From an uncultured Opitutia bacterium (GTDB lineage Bacteria; Verrucomicrobiota; Verrucomicrobiia; Opitutales; UBA953), in the NCBI GenBank assembly GCA_903855995.1, contig CAIOAN010000010.1, positions 1 to 64,000 on the forward strand: DNA of 64,000 nt, in the 5' to 3' direction. Positions 43,614 to 53,142 of the stretch are shown piece after piece; the first letter of the stretch is position 1; every line of letters begins with the position of its first letter. Both the position numbers and the translations under genes were made by a program. Below the pieces are notes generated by a model that saw only the letters and a list, made by a program, of their open reading frames with translations, was not told the DNA's origin and did no database searches.

Positions 43614-44573
43614 ATGAAGTTCCTCCCCGCCTTCTTCCTCTCCGTCCTGACGACCTTCGCCGCCGAAGGCCCTAAGCAATCCATCGAGAAGCTCGACCCT
43701 GCCCTGGATGCACTCCTGGACAGCGGCGCCAAGATTGAGACGCTCGCAACCGGCTTCACCTGGGCCGAAGGCCCGGTCTGGTATAAAGGTCGCATCGTCT
43801 TCTCCGACGTGCCGAAGAACATCGCCTACCAGTGGAAAGAGGGCGATGCGATGGCCTCGATCTTCCTGCAACCTAGCGGCACGGACGAGGCTTCGGCCAA
43901 CCAAGGCTCCAACGGCCTGAGCGTCGACGCCCAAGGAAACCTGCTTCTCTGCCAGCACGGCACCCGCCGCATCGCCCGCCTCGGCGGTGACGGCAAGTTC
44001 CAGGTACTCGCGGCAAAGAACCAAGACGGCGCCCGCTTCAGCAGCCCCAACGACCTCTGCGTGGCCAAGGACGGCACCGTCTTCTTCACCGACCCGCCCT
44101 ACGGCGTGCCGAAGGGCGAGAAAACTGAGACACCTTATCATGGCGTCTACAAGCTCTCGACCGACGGCAAGGTCTCCCTCGTGACGAAAGAAGTCCAGTG
44201 GCCGAACGGCATCGCGCTGAGCCTCGATCAGAAGTTCCTCTACCTCGCGGTCTCGGACAACAAGAACACCCGTATCGCCGCCTGCGGGCTGGATGGCTCC
44301 GGCCTGCGCGACGTCTTCCTGGCCGCGAAGCTGAAGAGCAAAGAGCGCCAAGGTGGCTGCGACGGCATGAAGCTCGACGTGAACGGCAATATCTGGACCA
44401 CCGGCCCCGGCGGCGTGCTCATCGTGACACCTGAAGGCAAACACCTGGGCTCCATTCTCTGCGGGCAGCCTACGGCGAATCTCGCCTGGGGCGACGACGG
44501 CCACACCCTCTACATCACGTCCAAGGACTGCCTCTTACGCGTGAAGACCAAGGTCAAGGGCGCGGGATTCTGA
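43614..44573 (+). CDS. Secreted SMP-30/gluconolactonase/LRE-like lactonase
   Basis: 319 residues with a signal peptide (1-17). A six-bladed propeller of the SMP-30 family follows, with the four metal-ligand blocks in order: AEGP (E52), SSPND (N146), WPNG (N198) and CDGM (D250). FFTDPPYG (157-164) is also typical of the family. It hydrolyses sugar lactones to aldonic acids with a divalent metal, here in the periplasm because of the signal peptide. It would feed the neighbouring sugar-acid permease and dehydrogenases. The start at 43614 is set by the signal peptide. The leader has CCCCTACCCATCTCCCC and no SD. Confidence 0.92.
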   Translation: MKFLPAFFLSVLTTFAAEGPKQSIEKLDPALDALLDSGAKIETLATGFTWAEGPVWYKGRIVFSDVPKNIAYQWKEGDAMASIFLQPSGTDEASANQGSNGLSVDAQGNLLLCQHGTRRIARLGGDGKFQVLAAKNQDGARFSSPNDLCVAKDGTVFFTDPPYGVPKGEKTETPYHGVYKLSTDGKVSLVTKEVQWPNGIALSLDQKFLYLAVSDNKNTRIAACGLDGSGLRDVFLAAKLKSKERQGGCDGMKLDVNGNIWTTGPGGVLIVTPEGKHLGSILCGQPTANLAWGDDGHTLYITSKDCLLRVKTKVKGAGF

Positions 44574-44588
44574 GGGCAGGCTGACATA

Positions 44589-44647
44589 GGTAGGGACGGC
44601 TCTCCGAGCCGTCCGCACTTCGGCGGGTTCGGAGAACCCGCCGTACC
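44589..44647. repeat. REP doublet (class II) after the lactonase gene
   Basis: Hairpins GGACGGCTC/GAGCCGTCC (44594-44614, loop TCC) and GGCGGGTTC/GAACCCGCC (44622-44642, loop GGA) lie between outer ends GGTAGGG and GTACC. The stem and three-base loop differ from those flanking the RAYT, but the head is the same. The element sits between two convergent genes and may also act as a bidirectional terminator. Confidence 0.85.
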
Positions 44648-44692
44648 AAAGCCCGCCACCTGAAGCGTCTCCCCTTTCTCATCCATTCAGCG

Positions 44693-44774
44693 CTCCATTC
44701 AGCCCTCAACGCAGTCCTCGATTCAGACCTCTGTCATCGACGAAGTCCTCCGTCCTCCCTCCTCTGTCCTCCGC
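44693..44774 (+). repeat. Degenerate 12-mer tract between convergent genes
   Basis: Consecutive units ATTCAGCGCTCC, ATTCAGCCCTCA, ACGCAGTCCTCG and ATTCAGACCTCT are followed by TCCTCC-rich sequence ending exactly at the stop codon of the minus-strand dehydrogenase gene. No gene start follows on this strand. Confidence 0.65.
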
Positions 44775-47700
44775 TCACTTCCTCTCCAACTTAACATAAT
44801 CCAACCCAAACATATTCCGCGGCGTGGCGGCGGGATTGGGTGCGATGATCTTCACCTCAAGCCTGTGCTCACCGGCGTCGAGTTCGAAGCGTCCGGCATC
44901 AAGCTCACCGGAAGTGACGACTTCAGCGGGGTTGTAGAAATCGAAGGGGCCGCCAGCGAAAGGCTTGCCATCGAGGGTGAGCTCAAACTGACCGTAGTCA
45001 TGCGCCTTGGTGCAGACGAATTTAAGTTCGTAGACACCCTTTTCTTTGACCGGCAAAGCCAGTACGAGTTTATCGCCGACCTTACCGCCCGTCCACCAGA
45101 GGTGATCGTTACCGCTCCAGCGGCTGGCCTTAAATCCGCCCATAGGTTGATTTCTGGCCTGACCACCGGACGCAGAGATGACCTTCATCGATTCGCCTTC
45201 AACGGCTCCGTCGATCCGCCAGACGCCGGCCTGCAAGGAAGCCGCGGGTGGGCCGTCGGGTGACTGCAGATAGGCGACGAGATTGATGGCCTGTGTCTGT
45301 GTCAGCGCCTCCAACAAGCCTTCGGGCATCAACGAAACGGTGAGCAGGTCGCGCCTCTCGATCTCGCCCTTGCCGATGGTGAATTTGCTGCCGCCCGGGA
45401 GGGCGACGCGGAAACTCTGCGCGTCCTCGAACTGCACGATCCCGCTGATGGTGCTGCCGTTCTTCAACTTGAAGACATTGAGTTCGTAGCCCTTGCCGAT
45501 GACCGCGTTCGGGTCGAGGACGTTATCGAGCAGGTAGTCGAGCTTGCCGAGATTGGAACCGGCGAGACCAGGGCCGACCTGATTTCCGATATATCCGTAG
45601 GTATGACAGAGACCGCAGGTCTGCAGGAAGAGTTCGCGGCCGGCCTTGTAATCGGCCTTGCGCAGCACATCGGGCTTCAGGATGGCCTGCCACTTGGCCT
45701 TACTCTTGGCGAAGTCGGCTTTGGTTGCGTTGACCACGCCCACGACCTGGCCGAGCAGCGCATCGACGGACTTATCACCGAGGGATTTTAACTGCCGCAC
45801 GGCAACAGGACCGAGCAGCGCACGATTGACGCGACCCGCGGCGGCGGCCTCCATCAGGCTGCGGCCCCCGAGAAGCGTCGCCGAGAGCGAGGAAATCGCG
45901 TCGGCTTTTTCCGCGGGCGAAAACCCGGCGAACTTTTCCAGCAGGAAGGCGGGCGTCTTCTCGTCGCCCATCGTGGCCAGCGCCTGAATGAGCTGACGGC
46001 GGAAGGGGTCGGGGAGTTTTTCGCCGAGTGCGCCGTGCACCATCGGAGCGGCAAGGCGGTCGCGCGATGCGACGAGCACCGCCAGCGCGCGCTGACGGGC
46101 CGGCCCAGAGGCCTTGGCGTCGCCGAGATGCGTGCGGTAGAACGCCCGGCTGGCTTCATCGCCCGCGAGGGCGGCGAGCTCGTTGACATTGGCCACGGCC
46201 TCAGGGGAGGCATCCTGTCGGAGCGTGGCGGCGATTGCCGGCCAACCCGGCGGAGCCTTGAAAGCACCGGCTTGGCGCACACCGTCGACGACCCGGCTGA
46301 CGATCTTCGCCCGACGGGCGAGATCGGCGGACTGCACCGCGAGGGCGAGGACGCGACCGCGCGCCCCTTCATCGCCTGCCAGGCGGCGATAAATGAAATC
46401 CGTGACGGTTTCAATTTTCGAGCCATCGGCGAGGGCGAGGCCCTGATCGGCGTCGGCCCCGACGAGCGGCTCGATGCCATACCAGAGCAGCAGCGGGATG
46501 TTATGATCCTTCGCATCGGTGGCGAGCGCGAGAAGCGGGCGGGCGATGGCGGCGCGCTCCTTCAAGGGCAGCACCGAGAGAGCCGAGGCGAGTTCACGGC
46601 GCACGACCGGCGAGGGTTCGGTGGCGGCGAGCTGGGCGAGCGCCGGCACGGCAGTGGTCCACTGCTGGGCGATCAGACGCACCGTCCAAGCACGCACCGA
46701 AGCATCCGCATCCTTGAGCGCGCCGGCGAGAAGACCGTCATCCAGGAGATTCGCGGACTGCAGCACCCAGAGCGCGCGGAGACGGCGGATCGGGTCCGCG
46801 GAACCGGTCAGCACGTCGCGCAACTTCGTGCGGGATTCGGCGGAAATGCTGACGCCCGACAAACCACGTTCGGCGAGGACCTTGCGGGCCTGACGGATGA
46901 AGTATTCATTGGCGTCGGCCAGCGCGATCTCGACCAGCTCGGCATCGGCGAGCACCGACAGATCGCGGGCGCGCGATACGGGGGTGCCGTAGCTCACGCG
47001 GTAGATGCGGCCGTTGGTGCGGTCCCAGATGTCCATATTGTTGTTATGGCAGACCTGCTTATCCGCCCAATCGCTGAGATAGAGCGCGCCGTCGGGGCCG
47101 ATGCGCTGCGAGACCGGGATGAAGTGCGCGTCGTTGCTGCGCAGGAAATCGTTGCCGTGATGACCGACGTATCCGCTGCCCTCCGGCTCGGTCTGGTCGG
47201 AGACCAGGCGGTGGCCGTGAAGATTACCGAAGATCAGCATCCCGCGGTATGCGGCGGGGAAGTTATCACCGTTATAGATGGCGAGACCCGAGTGGGCGTG
47301 GCCACCGCCGACGCTGTCGGTGCTCTCCGGGATTTTCGAGACCACTGGCTGGTGGATGCGCGAGCCCGCGTAGTGGGCGTGGTCGGCGATGGTCTTGATA
47401 TCGTCGTAGGTGTACGGATTGAAATGCTGGCCGGCCTGACGTTGGTAGCGCGCGCCTGGAAGGATGTGATAGAGGTGCGGGATCACGCAGGCCGTGTTGA
47501 AGAACTCGCCGCGCGCGTCGTAATCCAAGCCCCAGGGATTGCTCGTGCCCTCGGCGAAGACCTCGAAGACATGACGCGTCGGATGGAAGCGCCAGACCCC
47601 GGCGTTGATCTTCACGCGCTGTTCTTCCGGCGTACCCGGCTTACCGACAACCGAATGGGTGAACACCCCATGATTACCGTAGAGCCAGCCATCAGGACCC

Positions 47701-48221
47701 CAGACGAAACTGTTCAAGGTCTCATGGGTGTCGTGCGAACCCCAGCCGTCGAGCAGCACGACCGGCGTGCCCGCCTTGTCGTTGACATCCTTCGGGATGA
47801 ACAGGAATTCCGGCGCCGCGCCGACCCAGACGCCGCCGTGGCCGACTTCGATACCCGAGACAAGATTGAGGCCGTCCTTGAAAATCGTGACCTTATCATA
47901 AGAGCCGTCGTGCTTCGTATCCTCGAGGATCAGGATGCGGTCAGGGCCCTGGCCTTCCGGGCGCTTCTTGGGATACGACAAACCTTCCACGACCCAGAGG
48001 CGGCCGCGTTCGTCGAAGCACATTGCGATCGGCTGCACGATCCGCGGTTCCGCCGCGACGAGCGACACCTGGAAGCCCGGGGCGAGCGACATGGTCTTCA
48101 TCGCCTCGGCCGGAGTCTGACCGGTCTTGTAAGCGGCGGGCGGCACATGCTCGGCGGGACCAGGAGGCACAGCCGGAGCGGCGCCGCAGGTGATGGCGAA
48201 AAATAGTGCGAGGAAGCGCAT
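44775..48221 (-). CDS. Secreted PVC-type dehydrogenase/HEAT/cytochrome c protein
   Basis: 1,148 residues from ATG 48221, chosen because MRFLALFFAITCGAAPA is a signal peptide; a longer frame adds 21 residues that break it. An N-terminal beta-propeller (about 40-440; DERGRLWVVEGLSYP, then RILILEDT, matching TIGR02604) is followed by HEAT-like helical repeats (about 450-800). Next come a class I cytochrome c with CGLCH at 869-873 and a C-terminal lectin-like/CBM-type beta-sandwich (about 1000-1148, ending LDYVKLERK). The family is abundant in Planctomycetes and Verrucomicrobia and is thought to oxidise carbohydrates in the periplasm, passing electrons to the haem. Substrate and partner are unknown. 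Confidence 0.9.
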   Translation of the reverse strand: MRFLALFFAITCGAAPAVPPGPAEHVPPAAYKTGQTPAEAMKTMSLAPGFQVSLVAAEPRIVQPIAMCFDERGRLWVVEGLSYPKKRPEGQGPDRILILEDTKHDGSYDKVTIFKDGLNLVSGIEVGHGGVWVGAAPEFLFIPKDVNDKAGTPVVLLDGWGSHDTHETLNSFVWGPDGWLYGNHGVFTHSVVGKPGTPEEQRVKINAGVWRFHPTRHVFEVFAEGTSNPWGLDYDARGEFFNTACVIPHLYHILPGARYQRQAGQHFNPYTYDDIKTIADHAHYAGSRIHQPVVSKIPESTDSVGGGHAHSGLAIYNGDNFPAAYRGMLIFGNLHGHRLVSDQTEPEGSGYVGHHGNDFLRSNDAHFIPVSQRIGPDGALYLSDWADKQVCHNNNMDIWDRTNGRIYRVSYGTPVSRARDLSVLADAELVEIALADANEYFIRQARKVLAERGLSGVSISAESRTKLRDVLTGSADPIRRLRALWVLQSANLLDDGLLAGALKDADASVRAWTVRLIAQQWTTAVPALAQLAATEPSPVVRRELASALSVLPLKERAAIARPLLALATDAKDHNIPLLLWYGIEPLVGADADQGLALADGSKIETVTDFIYRRLAGDEGARGRVLALAVQSADLARRAKIVSRVVDGVRQAGAFKAPPGWPAIAATLRQDASPEAVANVNELAALAGDEASRAFYRTHLGDAKASGPARQRALAVLVASRDRLAAPMVHGALGEKLPDPFRRQLIQALATMGDEKTPAFLLEKFAGFSPAEKADAISSLSATLLGGRSLMEAAAAGRVNRALLGPVAVRQLKSLGDKSVDALLGQVVGVVNATKADFAKSKAKWQAILKPDVLRKADYKAGRELFLQTCGLCHTYGYIGNQVGPGLAGSNLGKLDYLLDNVLDPNAVIGKGYELNVFKLKNGSTISGIVQFEDAQSFRVALPGGSKFTIGKGEIERRDLLTVSLMPEGLLEALTQTQAINLVAYLQSPDGPPAASLQAGVWRIDGAVEGESMKVISASGGQARNQPMGGFKASRWSGNDHLWWTGGKVGDKLVLALPVKEKGVYELKFVCTKAHDYGQFELTLDGKPFAGGPFDFYNPAEVVTSGELDAGRFELDAGEHRLEVKIIAPNPAATPRNMFGLDYVKLERK

Positions 48222-48361
48222 GACGGGGTGATGCCACGATTGGGCCAGAAGGTGACTTAAGGAAGCCGAAATCCTGATACGCAAACGCCGTTCCTTAGGT
48301 CTTTTAACCCGCTTTCAGGTTGGCAACCTTTGGAGCGGACGTATGTCCTATTGGCTTCCCC
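48222..48361. promoter_or_regulatory. Divergent intergenic region with a perfect palindrome
   Basis: 140 bases between the divergent dehydrogenase and PmoA-like genes. It contains AGGTTG-G-CAACCT (48317-48329), a perfect 13-base palindrome, and a 7-base inverted repeat TAAGGAA (48258-48264) with TTCCTTA (48291-48297). A shared regulator is possible. No confident -35/-10 pair was seen. Confidence 0.4.
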
Positions 48362-49402
<1,041 letters not shown>

Positions 49403-49427
49403 GCGCGTCATCCGCGTGAACGAACAA

Positions 49428-49448
49428 AGGGCCGTCAGGCCCTTTTTT
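49428..49448 (+). terminator. Rho-independent terminator after the PmoA-like gene
   Basis: A perfect 6-bp stem AGGGCC-GTCA-GGCCCT is followed by a run of T, 25 bases after the stop codon. Confidence 0.85.
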
Positions 49449-49464
49449 GTTTATAAAGAATAAG

Positions 49465-49535
49465 TGGTAGCGGTTGGCGGTTGGGAACACTGGCAAGCAA
49501 AGGGAGACCGGAAACCGGATGATTGGCCGGCGTAC
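49465..49535 (+). repeat. Post-stop dispersed repeat, copy 1 (partial)
   Basis: GCGGTTGGCGG, a short spacer, then CAAAGGGAGACCGGAAACCGG match the other copies at 52764, 53851 and 54914. The central GAAGTTTGCTGCGGACATAAG block is missing here and is replaced by ATGATTGGCCGG, which is the reverse complement of part of copy 2. Confidence 0.65.
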
Positions 49536-49864
49536 CCATTTTCAGGTCTCGGGTCTCAGCAATCAGGAGCCAGGTGCGGGTGAGAAGGTTCAGGTTCGGG
49601 TGACGGGACTTTTCCATTCAGCCCTCCGCCACCGATACAGTCATCTGTCATCGACCCTGCCATCGACCCATTTCGGGTGGCAGGTGGCGGGTTTCCATTG
49701 AGTTAGGCCTCTGTCTCCCTTGCCCACTGGTCGACCGGCCAGCTAGTTCTCCCTTCCGGCCAACTGGCCAACCGTTCAACTAATCAACTCGTCACTCAGT
49801 CCATTCAGTCCTCAACTCAGTCCTCGATTCAGCCCTCAATTCTCCCTTCAATGCCCTCAACGCC
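49536..49864 (+). repeat. Intergenic mosaic with 12-mer repeats upstream of the aldo/keto reductase gene
   Basis: No gene is seen in this stretch. It holds GGTGGCAGGTGGCGGG (49677-49692), 12-mer-like units near 49616-49665, a GGCCAGC/CCGGCCAACTGGCC stretch, and a clean tandem run ending at the ATG (about 49792-49864): ATTCAGTCCTCA, ACTCAGTCCTCG, ATTCAGCCCTCA, ATTCTCCCTTCA. The next gene has no Shine-Dalgarno sequence. Confidence 0.65.
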
Positions 49865-50821
49865 ATGAAGACCCGCAAACTCGGCCATTCCCCTATTTAC
49901 CTCACGCCCGTCGGCCTGGGCACTTGGGCGATCGGCGGCGGCGATTGGAAATTCGGCTGGGGCGCGCAGGACGACGCCCTTTCCATCCGCACCATCCATG
50001 AAGCGATGGCCGTCGGCATCAATTGGCTCGACACCGCCGCGGTCTACGGACTCGGTCGCTCAGAAGAAGTCGTCGGCCGTGCCCTGAGGGAGATGAAGGA
50101 GAAGCCGATTATTTCGACGAAGTGCGAACGCTGCTGGGAAGCCGATGGCACGATCGTCCCCCGCCTGAAGCGCGCGAGCGTGAAGCAGGAGTGCGAAGAC
50201 AGTCTCCGCCGCCTGCAGATCGACGTCATCGACATGTACCAGATCCACTGGCCGCAGCCCGACGAGGATATCGAAGAAGGCTGGTCGGCCGTCGCGGAAC
50301 TCGTGCAGGAAGGCAAAGTACGCTACGCTGGCGTCAGCAACTTCAGCGTCGCCCAGCTTAAGCGAATCCAGCCCATCCACCCCGTCACCTTCCTGCAGCC
50401 ACCTTACAGCATGCTCAACCGCAGCATCGAGGCCGAACTACTGCCCTACTGCGAAGAAAACGACATCGGCATCGTGTCCTACAGCCCGATGCAGAAGGGA
50501 CTCCTCAGCGGCAAGGTCACGAAAGAATGGGCCGACGCCCTGCCGACCGACGACCATCGCCGGAACGACCCGCAATTCAACGAGCCGCTGCTCTCCAAGA
50601 ACATCGCGCTCACCAAGGCCCTCGCCGAAATCGCCCATCGCTATGGACGTAATTCCGCCGAGCTGGCCATCGCCTGGGTGCTCCGCCAGCCGCGCGTGAC
50701 CGCCGCCATCGTGGGCGCCCGCAAGCCCGGCCAGATCAAAGAGACTGTTTTCGGCGGAAAGTTCGCCATCAAGCCGGATGATCTCGCCAAGATTGAGGAA
50801 GCCTTGGCCATCCGGGGCTGA
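49865..50821 (+). CDS. Aldo/keto reductase
   Basis: 318 residues, a full-length AKR with the catalytic tetrad D56, Y61, K86 and H128 (GINWLDTAAVYG, STKCE, YQIHWPQ). The C-terminal NADPH-binding elements (SYSPMQKGLLSGK and VGARKPGQIKE) are also present. It reduces aldehydes or ketones, or oxidises sugars, in the cytoplasm; no signal peptide is present. Its neighbours suggest a sugar substrate, which the sequence does not prove. The leader is a pyrimidine-rich 12-mer tract without SD. The following gene starts 73 bases downstream. Confidence 0.93.
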   Translation: MKTRKLGHSPIYLTPVGLGTWAIGGGDWKFGWGAQDDALSIRTIHEAMAVGINWLDTAAVYGLGRSEEVVGRALREMKEKPIISTKCERCWEADGTIVPRLKRASVKQECEDSLRRLQIDVIDMYQIHWPQPDEDIEEGWSAVAELVQEGKVRYAGVSNFSVAQLKRIQPIHPVTFLQPPYSMLNRSIEAELLPYCEENDIGIVSYSPMQKGLLSGKVTKEWADALPTDDHRRNDPQFNEPLLSKNIALTKALAEIAHRYGRNSAELAIAWVLRQPRVTAAIVGARKPGQIKETVFGGKFAIKPDDLAKIEEALAIRG

Positions 50822-50894
50822 TGACGAGGGGAAGACGGGGACTTAACCTGTCCTTAAGGTACCTTGAGGTATCATATTATCCTCACCCTCAGCC

Positions 50895-52757
50895 ATGCGC
50901 CCCCAGTCCTACGCTCTCCTCGTTGCCACGCTTGTCTTCCACGCCGCTGCGCATGCGCATATCCCACCCGTCGATAACCAGTATCGGACATCGTTCGAAG
51001 CACCCGCCATCGTCCAGCCGACCGCGCAGTATTTCCTGACGAGCACCTATCTCGCCGCCGCCAGCGGCACCGCACCGCTCCTCGCCACGCCCTTCCAAGC
51101 GTTCACTAAGAACGTGGCCGTGCGCTGGGATGAGAACTATCTCTATGTAGAGGCCAAGGGCCTGCCTGACCACCCGCTGATGGCTGGCATCAAGTCATGG
51201 CAGCAGCAGGTGCCGATCCCGCAGACCTATGCCGGCGCCTCCGCCTGGCGCATCCCGCTGAGGCCAGTGCCGGCCAAGGAACCGATGTCGGCCAAGACGC
51301 ACTTCATGCGCGGCGCCATCGCGCTCGCGGCCAACGGCGTGCCGATTTTCAACGCACTCAACAACCGCGGCGACGATGCCAAAGCCTTCGGCGAGCTCGA
51401 CAGCTTCGGTGGCCACTGCGGCAAGGCCGATGATTACCATTACCACGACGCTCCCGTGTTCCTCGAGAAGGAGCTGGGCAAGGGCAAGGCCATCGCGGTG
51501 GCCCTCGATGGCTACGCGATCTACGGATACAACGAACCCGACGGCGCCGCGCCTGGCAAACTCGATGAATTCGGCGGCCATGAGACGAAGGCGCTCGGCT
51601 ACCATTACCACGCACAGAAGAAGTATCCGTACATCAACGGCGGGTTCCACGGCGAAGTGACGGAAGTCGACGGACAGGTTGACCCGCAGCCCTCCGCGAG
51701 CCACGTACGCCGCACGGGCTCCAGCTACACGCAAAGCCCCTTGCGCGGGGCGCTGATCAAAGACTTCACCTCCGACGGAAAGAAGTTCGCCCTGAACTAC
51801 ACGCTCAACGGCAAAGCCCTCAGCGTTAAATATACGCTCAACGACGACAAGACCTGGACCTTCATCTATTCCAATCCCGATGGCTCGACCGCCACGGAAA
51901 CCTACACGCCCAGCGAACGCGGGCCCGGCGGCGGCAAAGGCAAAGCCGGCGAAAAGGGCAAGGGCAAGGGCGGCGAGAAGGGCAAGCGCCCTCGGCCCGA
52001 AGACGGCGACGCCAAGCCGAAGGGCGAAGACATCGAGGCCACCCTCGAGGAACCCGCCGGCGACCAAGCCGCGCCTCCTCCCGGCGAGGGCAAGGGCGGC
52101 GAGAAGGGCAAGAAAGGCAAGAAGGGGGGCAAGGGCGACAAGCCCGGCATGATCAAACCCACCATGGCCGACACGATTCAACTCAGTGTCTACGCCGACA
52201 ACTGGTTCATCCTCTACATCAACGGCAAGCTGCGCGTCGTCGACTCAATCGACTACATGCCGCACAACGTCATGAACGTCGACATCTTGCCGGAATACCC
52301 GATGACAATCGCCGTGATGGCGCGCGACAACGCCGACCCGAAGACCGGCCTCGAATATGGCGACCACATCGGCGACGGCGGCTTCATCCTGAAATTCTCC
52401 GACGGCACCGTGACCAACGCCAAGTGGAAGGCGAAGAACTTCTTCAAGGGCCCGCTCGACCGCGACACGAAGAACCCGACCGTGCAGCACATCCCCGTGC
52501 CGGAAAACTGGTTCGCCGTGGATTTTGACGACAGCAAGTGGGCCCAGGCCACGGAGTTCACCGAGGAACGCGTCGGCCCGAAGGAACACTTTTACAAATA
52601 TGAAGAGTCGTTCAAGGGAGCGAAGTTCATCTGGTCCGACGACCTCGACCTCGATAACACCGTGATCTTCCGCACCAAGGTCGAAGCACCCGCGGGCTAC
52701 AAGCAGCGGTGGACCACGAAATCGGAATTCGATATCTCCAAGCCGCTGGGACAGTGA
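50895..52757 (+). CDS. Secreted YHYH-domain protein with Lys/Gly-rich linker and C-terminal sandwich domain
   Basis: 620 residues with a signal peptide (1-21, AHA-H). A YHYH domain (PF14240-like, about 110-290) carries YHYH at 181-184 and 236-239, with GGHCGK and ALDGYAIYG between them; the His pairs look metal-binding. Residues 345-418 are low-complexity, with GKGK/GEKGK blocks on both sides of an acidic patch (EDIEATLEEPAGD). The C-terminal 200 residues form a separate beta-rich domain (IQLSVYADNWFILYINGKLR, FAVDFDDSKWAQA) resembling galactose-binding-like accessory domains. Function is unknown. The linker looks suited to contact an acidic polymer or a surface. A post-stop repeat follows directly. 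Confidence 0.85.
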   Translation: MRPQSYALLVATLVFHAAAHAHIPPVDNQYRTSFEAPAIVQPTAQYFLTSTYLAAASGTAPLLATPFQAFTKNVAVRWDENYLYVEAKGLPDHPLMAGIKSWQQQVPIPQTYAGASAWRIPLRPVPAKEPMSAKTHFMRGAIALAANGVPIFNALNNRGDDAKAFGELDSFGGHCGKADDYHYHDAPVFLEKELGKGKAIAVALDGYAIYGYNEPDGAAPGKLDEFGGHETKALGYHYHAQKKYPYINGGFHGEVTEVDGQVDPQPSASHVRRTGSSYTQSPLRGALIKDFTSDGKKFALNYTLNGKALSVKYTLNDDKTWTFIYSNPDGSTATETYTPSERGPGGGKGKAGEKGKGKGGEKGKRPRPEDGDAKPKGEDIEATLEEPAGDQAAPPPGEGKGGEKGKKGKKGGKGDKPGMIKPTMADTIQLSVYADNWFILYINGKLRVVDSIDYMPHNVMNVDILPEYPMTIAVMARDNADPKTGLEYGDHIGDGGFILKFSDGTVTNAKWKAKNFFKGPLDRDTKNPTVQHIPVPENWFAVDFDDSKWAQATEFTEERVGPKEHFYKYEESFKGAKFIWSDDLDLDNTVIFRTKVEAPAGYKQRWTTKSEFDISKPLGQ

Positions 52758-52763
52758 GCCACT

Positions 52764-52897
52764 CGCGGACCGGTGGGAAATAGGTGAACACCAAGGGAGA
52801 CCGGAAACCGGGAAGTTTGCTGCGGACATAAGCCACCCCAGCCAATCATCCGGCTTCCCTTTTTGGACTTATCCCATCCGCCAACCGCTATCACCTG
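52764..52897 (+). repeat. Post-stop dispersed repeat, copy 2 (full, A-B-A'-B' pairing)
   Basis: It starts 7 bases after the YHYH gene. Arm A, AAGGGAGACCGG (52793-52804), pairs with A' CCGGCTTCCCTT (52850-52861; about 10 of 12). B, ATAAG (52828-52832), lies between them and pairs with B' CTTAT (52868-52872). The conserved core GAAGTTTGCTGCGGACATAAG occupies about 52812-52832. Near the end CCGCCAACCGC is the reverse complement of the GCGGTTGGCGG that begins other copies. Confidence 0.7.
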
Positions 52898-52902
52898 CCG
52901 CG

Positions 52903-53041
52903 GGTAGGGCTGACCACCCTTGGTCAGCCGCGGTAGGGACGGCTCTCCGAGCCGTCCGCTCGTCATCTCATGACGGCGGGCTCGGAGAGCCCGCCCTACC
53001 CAAGGCAGCCCCGCGGTTGAGCGAGGGCGCTCAACCCTACC
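52903..53041. repeat. REP cluster with four hairpins of two classes
   Basis: Hairpins: GGCTGACCA (52908-52929, loop CCCT, class I), GGACGGCTC (52937-52957, loop TCC, class II), GGCGGGCTC (52975-52995, loop GGA, class II) and GGTTGAGCG (53015-53036, loop AGGG, class I). All are perfect 9-bp stems with GGTAGGG or CTACC heads. The order I-II-II-I is symmetrical, as if a class II doublet had been placed inside a class I doublet. Confidence 0.9.
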
Positions 53042-53142
53042 TCGATTCAGGCGACAGCCCTCCATTCAGTCCTCTGTCATCGACTCCGTCATCTGCCCTC
53101 GACTCAGCCATCAACCCGACCCTCAATTCTCCCTACCCCCCC
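53042..53142 (+). repeat. Degenerate 12-mer tract upstream of the first tandem SGNH gene
   Basis: Units such as ATTCAGTCCTCT, GTCATCGACTCC, ACTCAGCCATCA and ACCCGACCCTCA lead into CTCCCTACCCCCCC and the ATG. No SD is present. Confidence 0.6.

Noticed and set aside
46035-48206. 723-codon plus-strand open frame opposite the dehydrogenase gene
   Set aside because: A shadow of a well-supported gene; no signal peptide or known motif.
48222-48284. Extra 21 residues on the dehydrogenase/cytochrome protein
   Set aside because: They would put charged sequence ahead of a good signal peptide that begins at 48221.
53017-53142. Longer N-terminus for the first tandem SGNH protein
   Set aside because: It begins in the REP cluster and runs through the 12-mer tract; the signal peptide starts at 53143.
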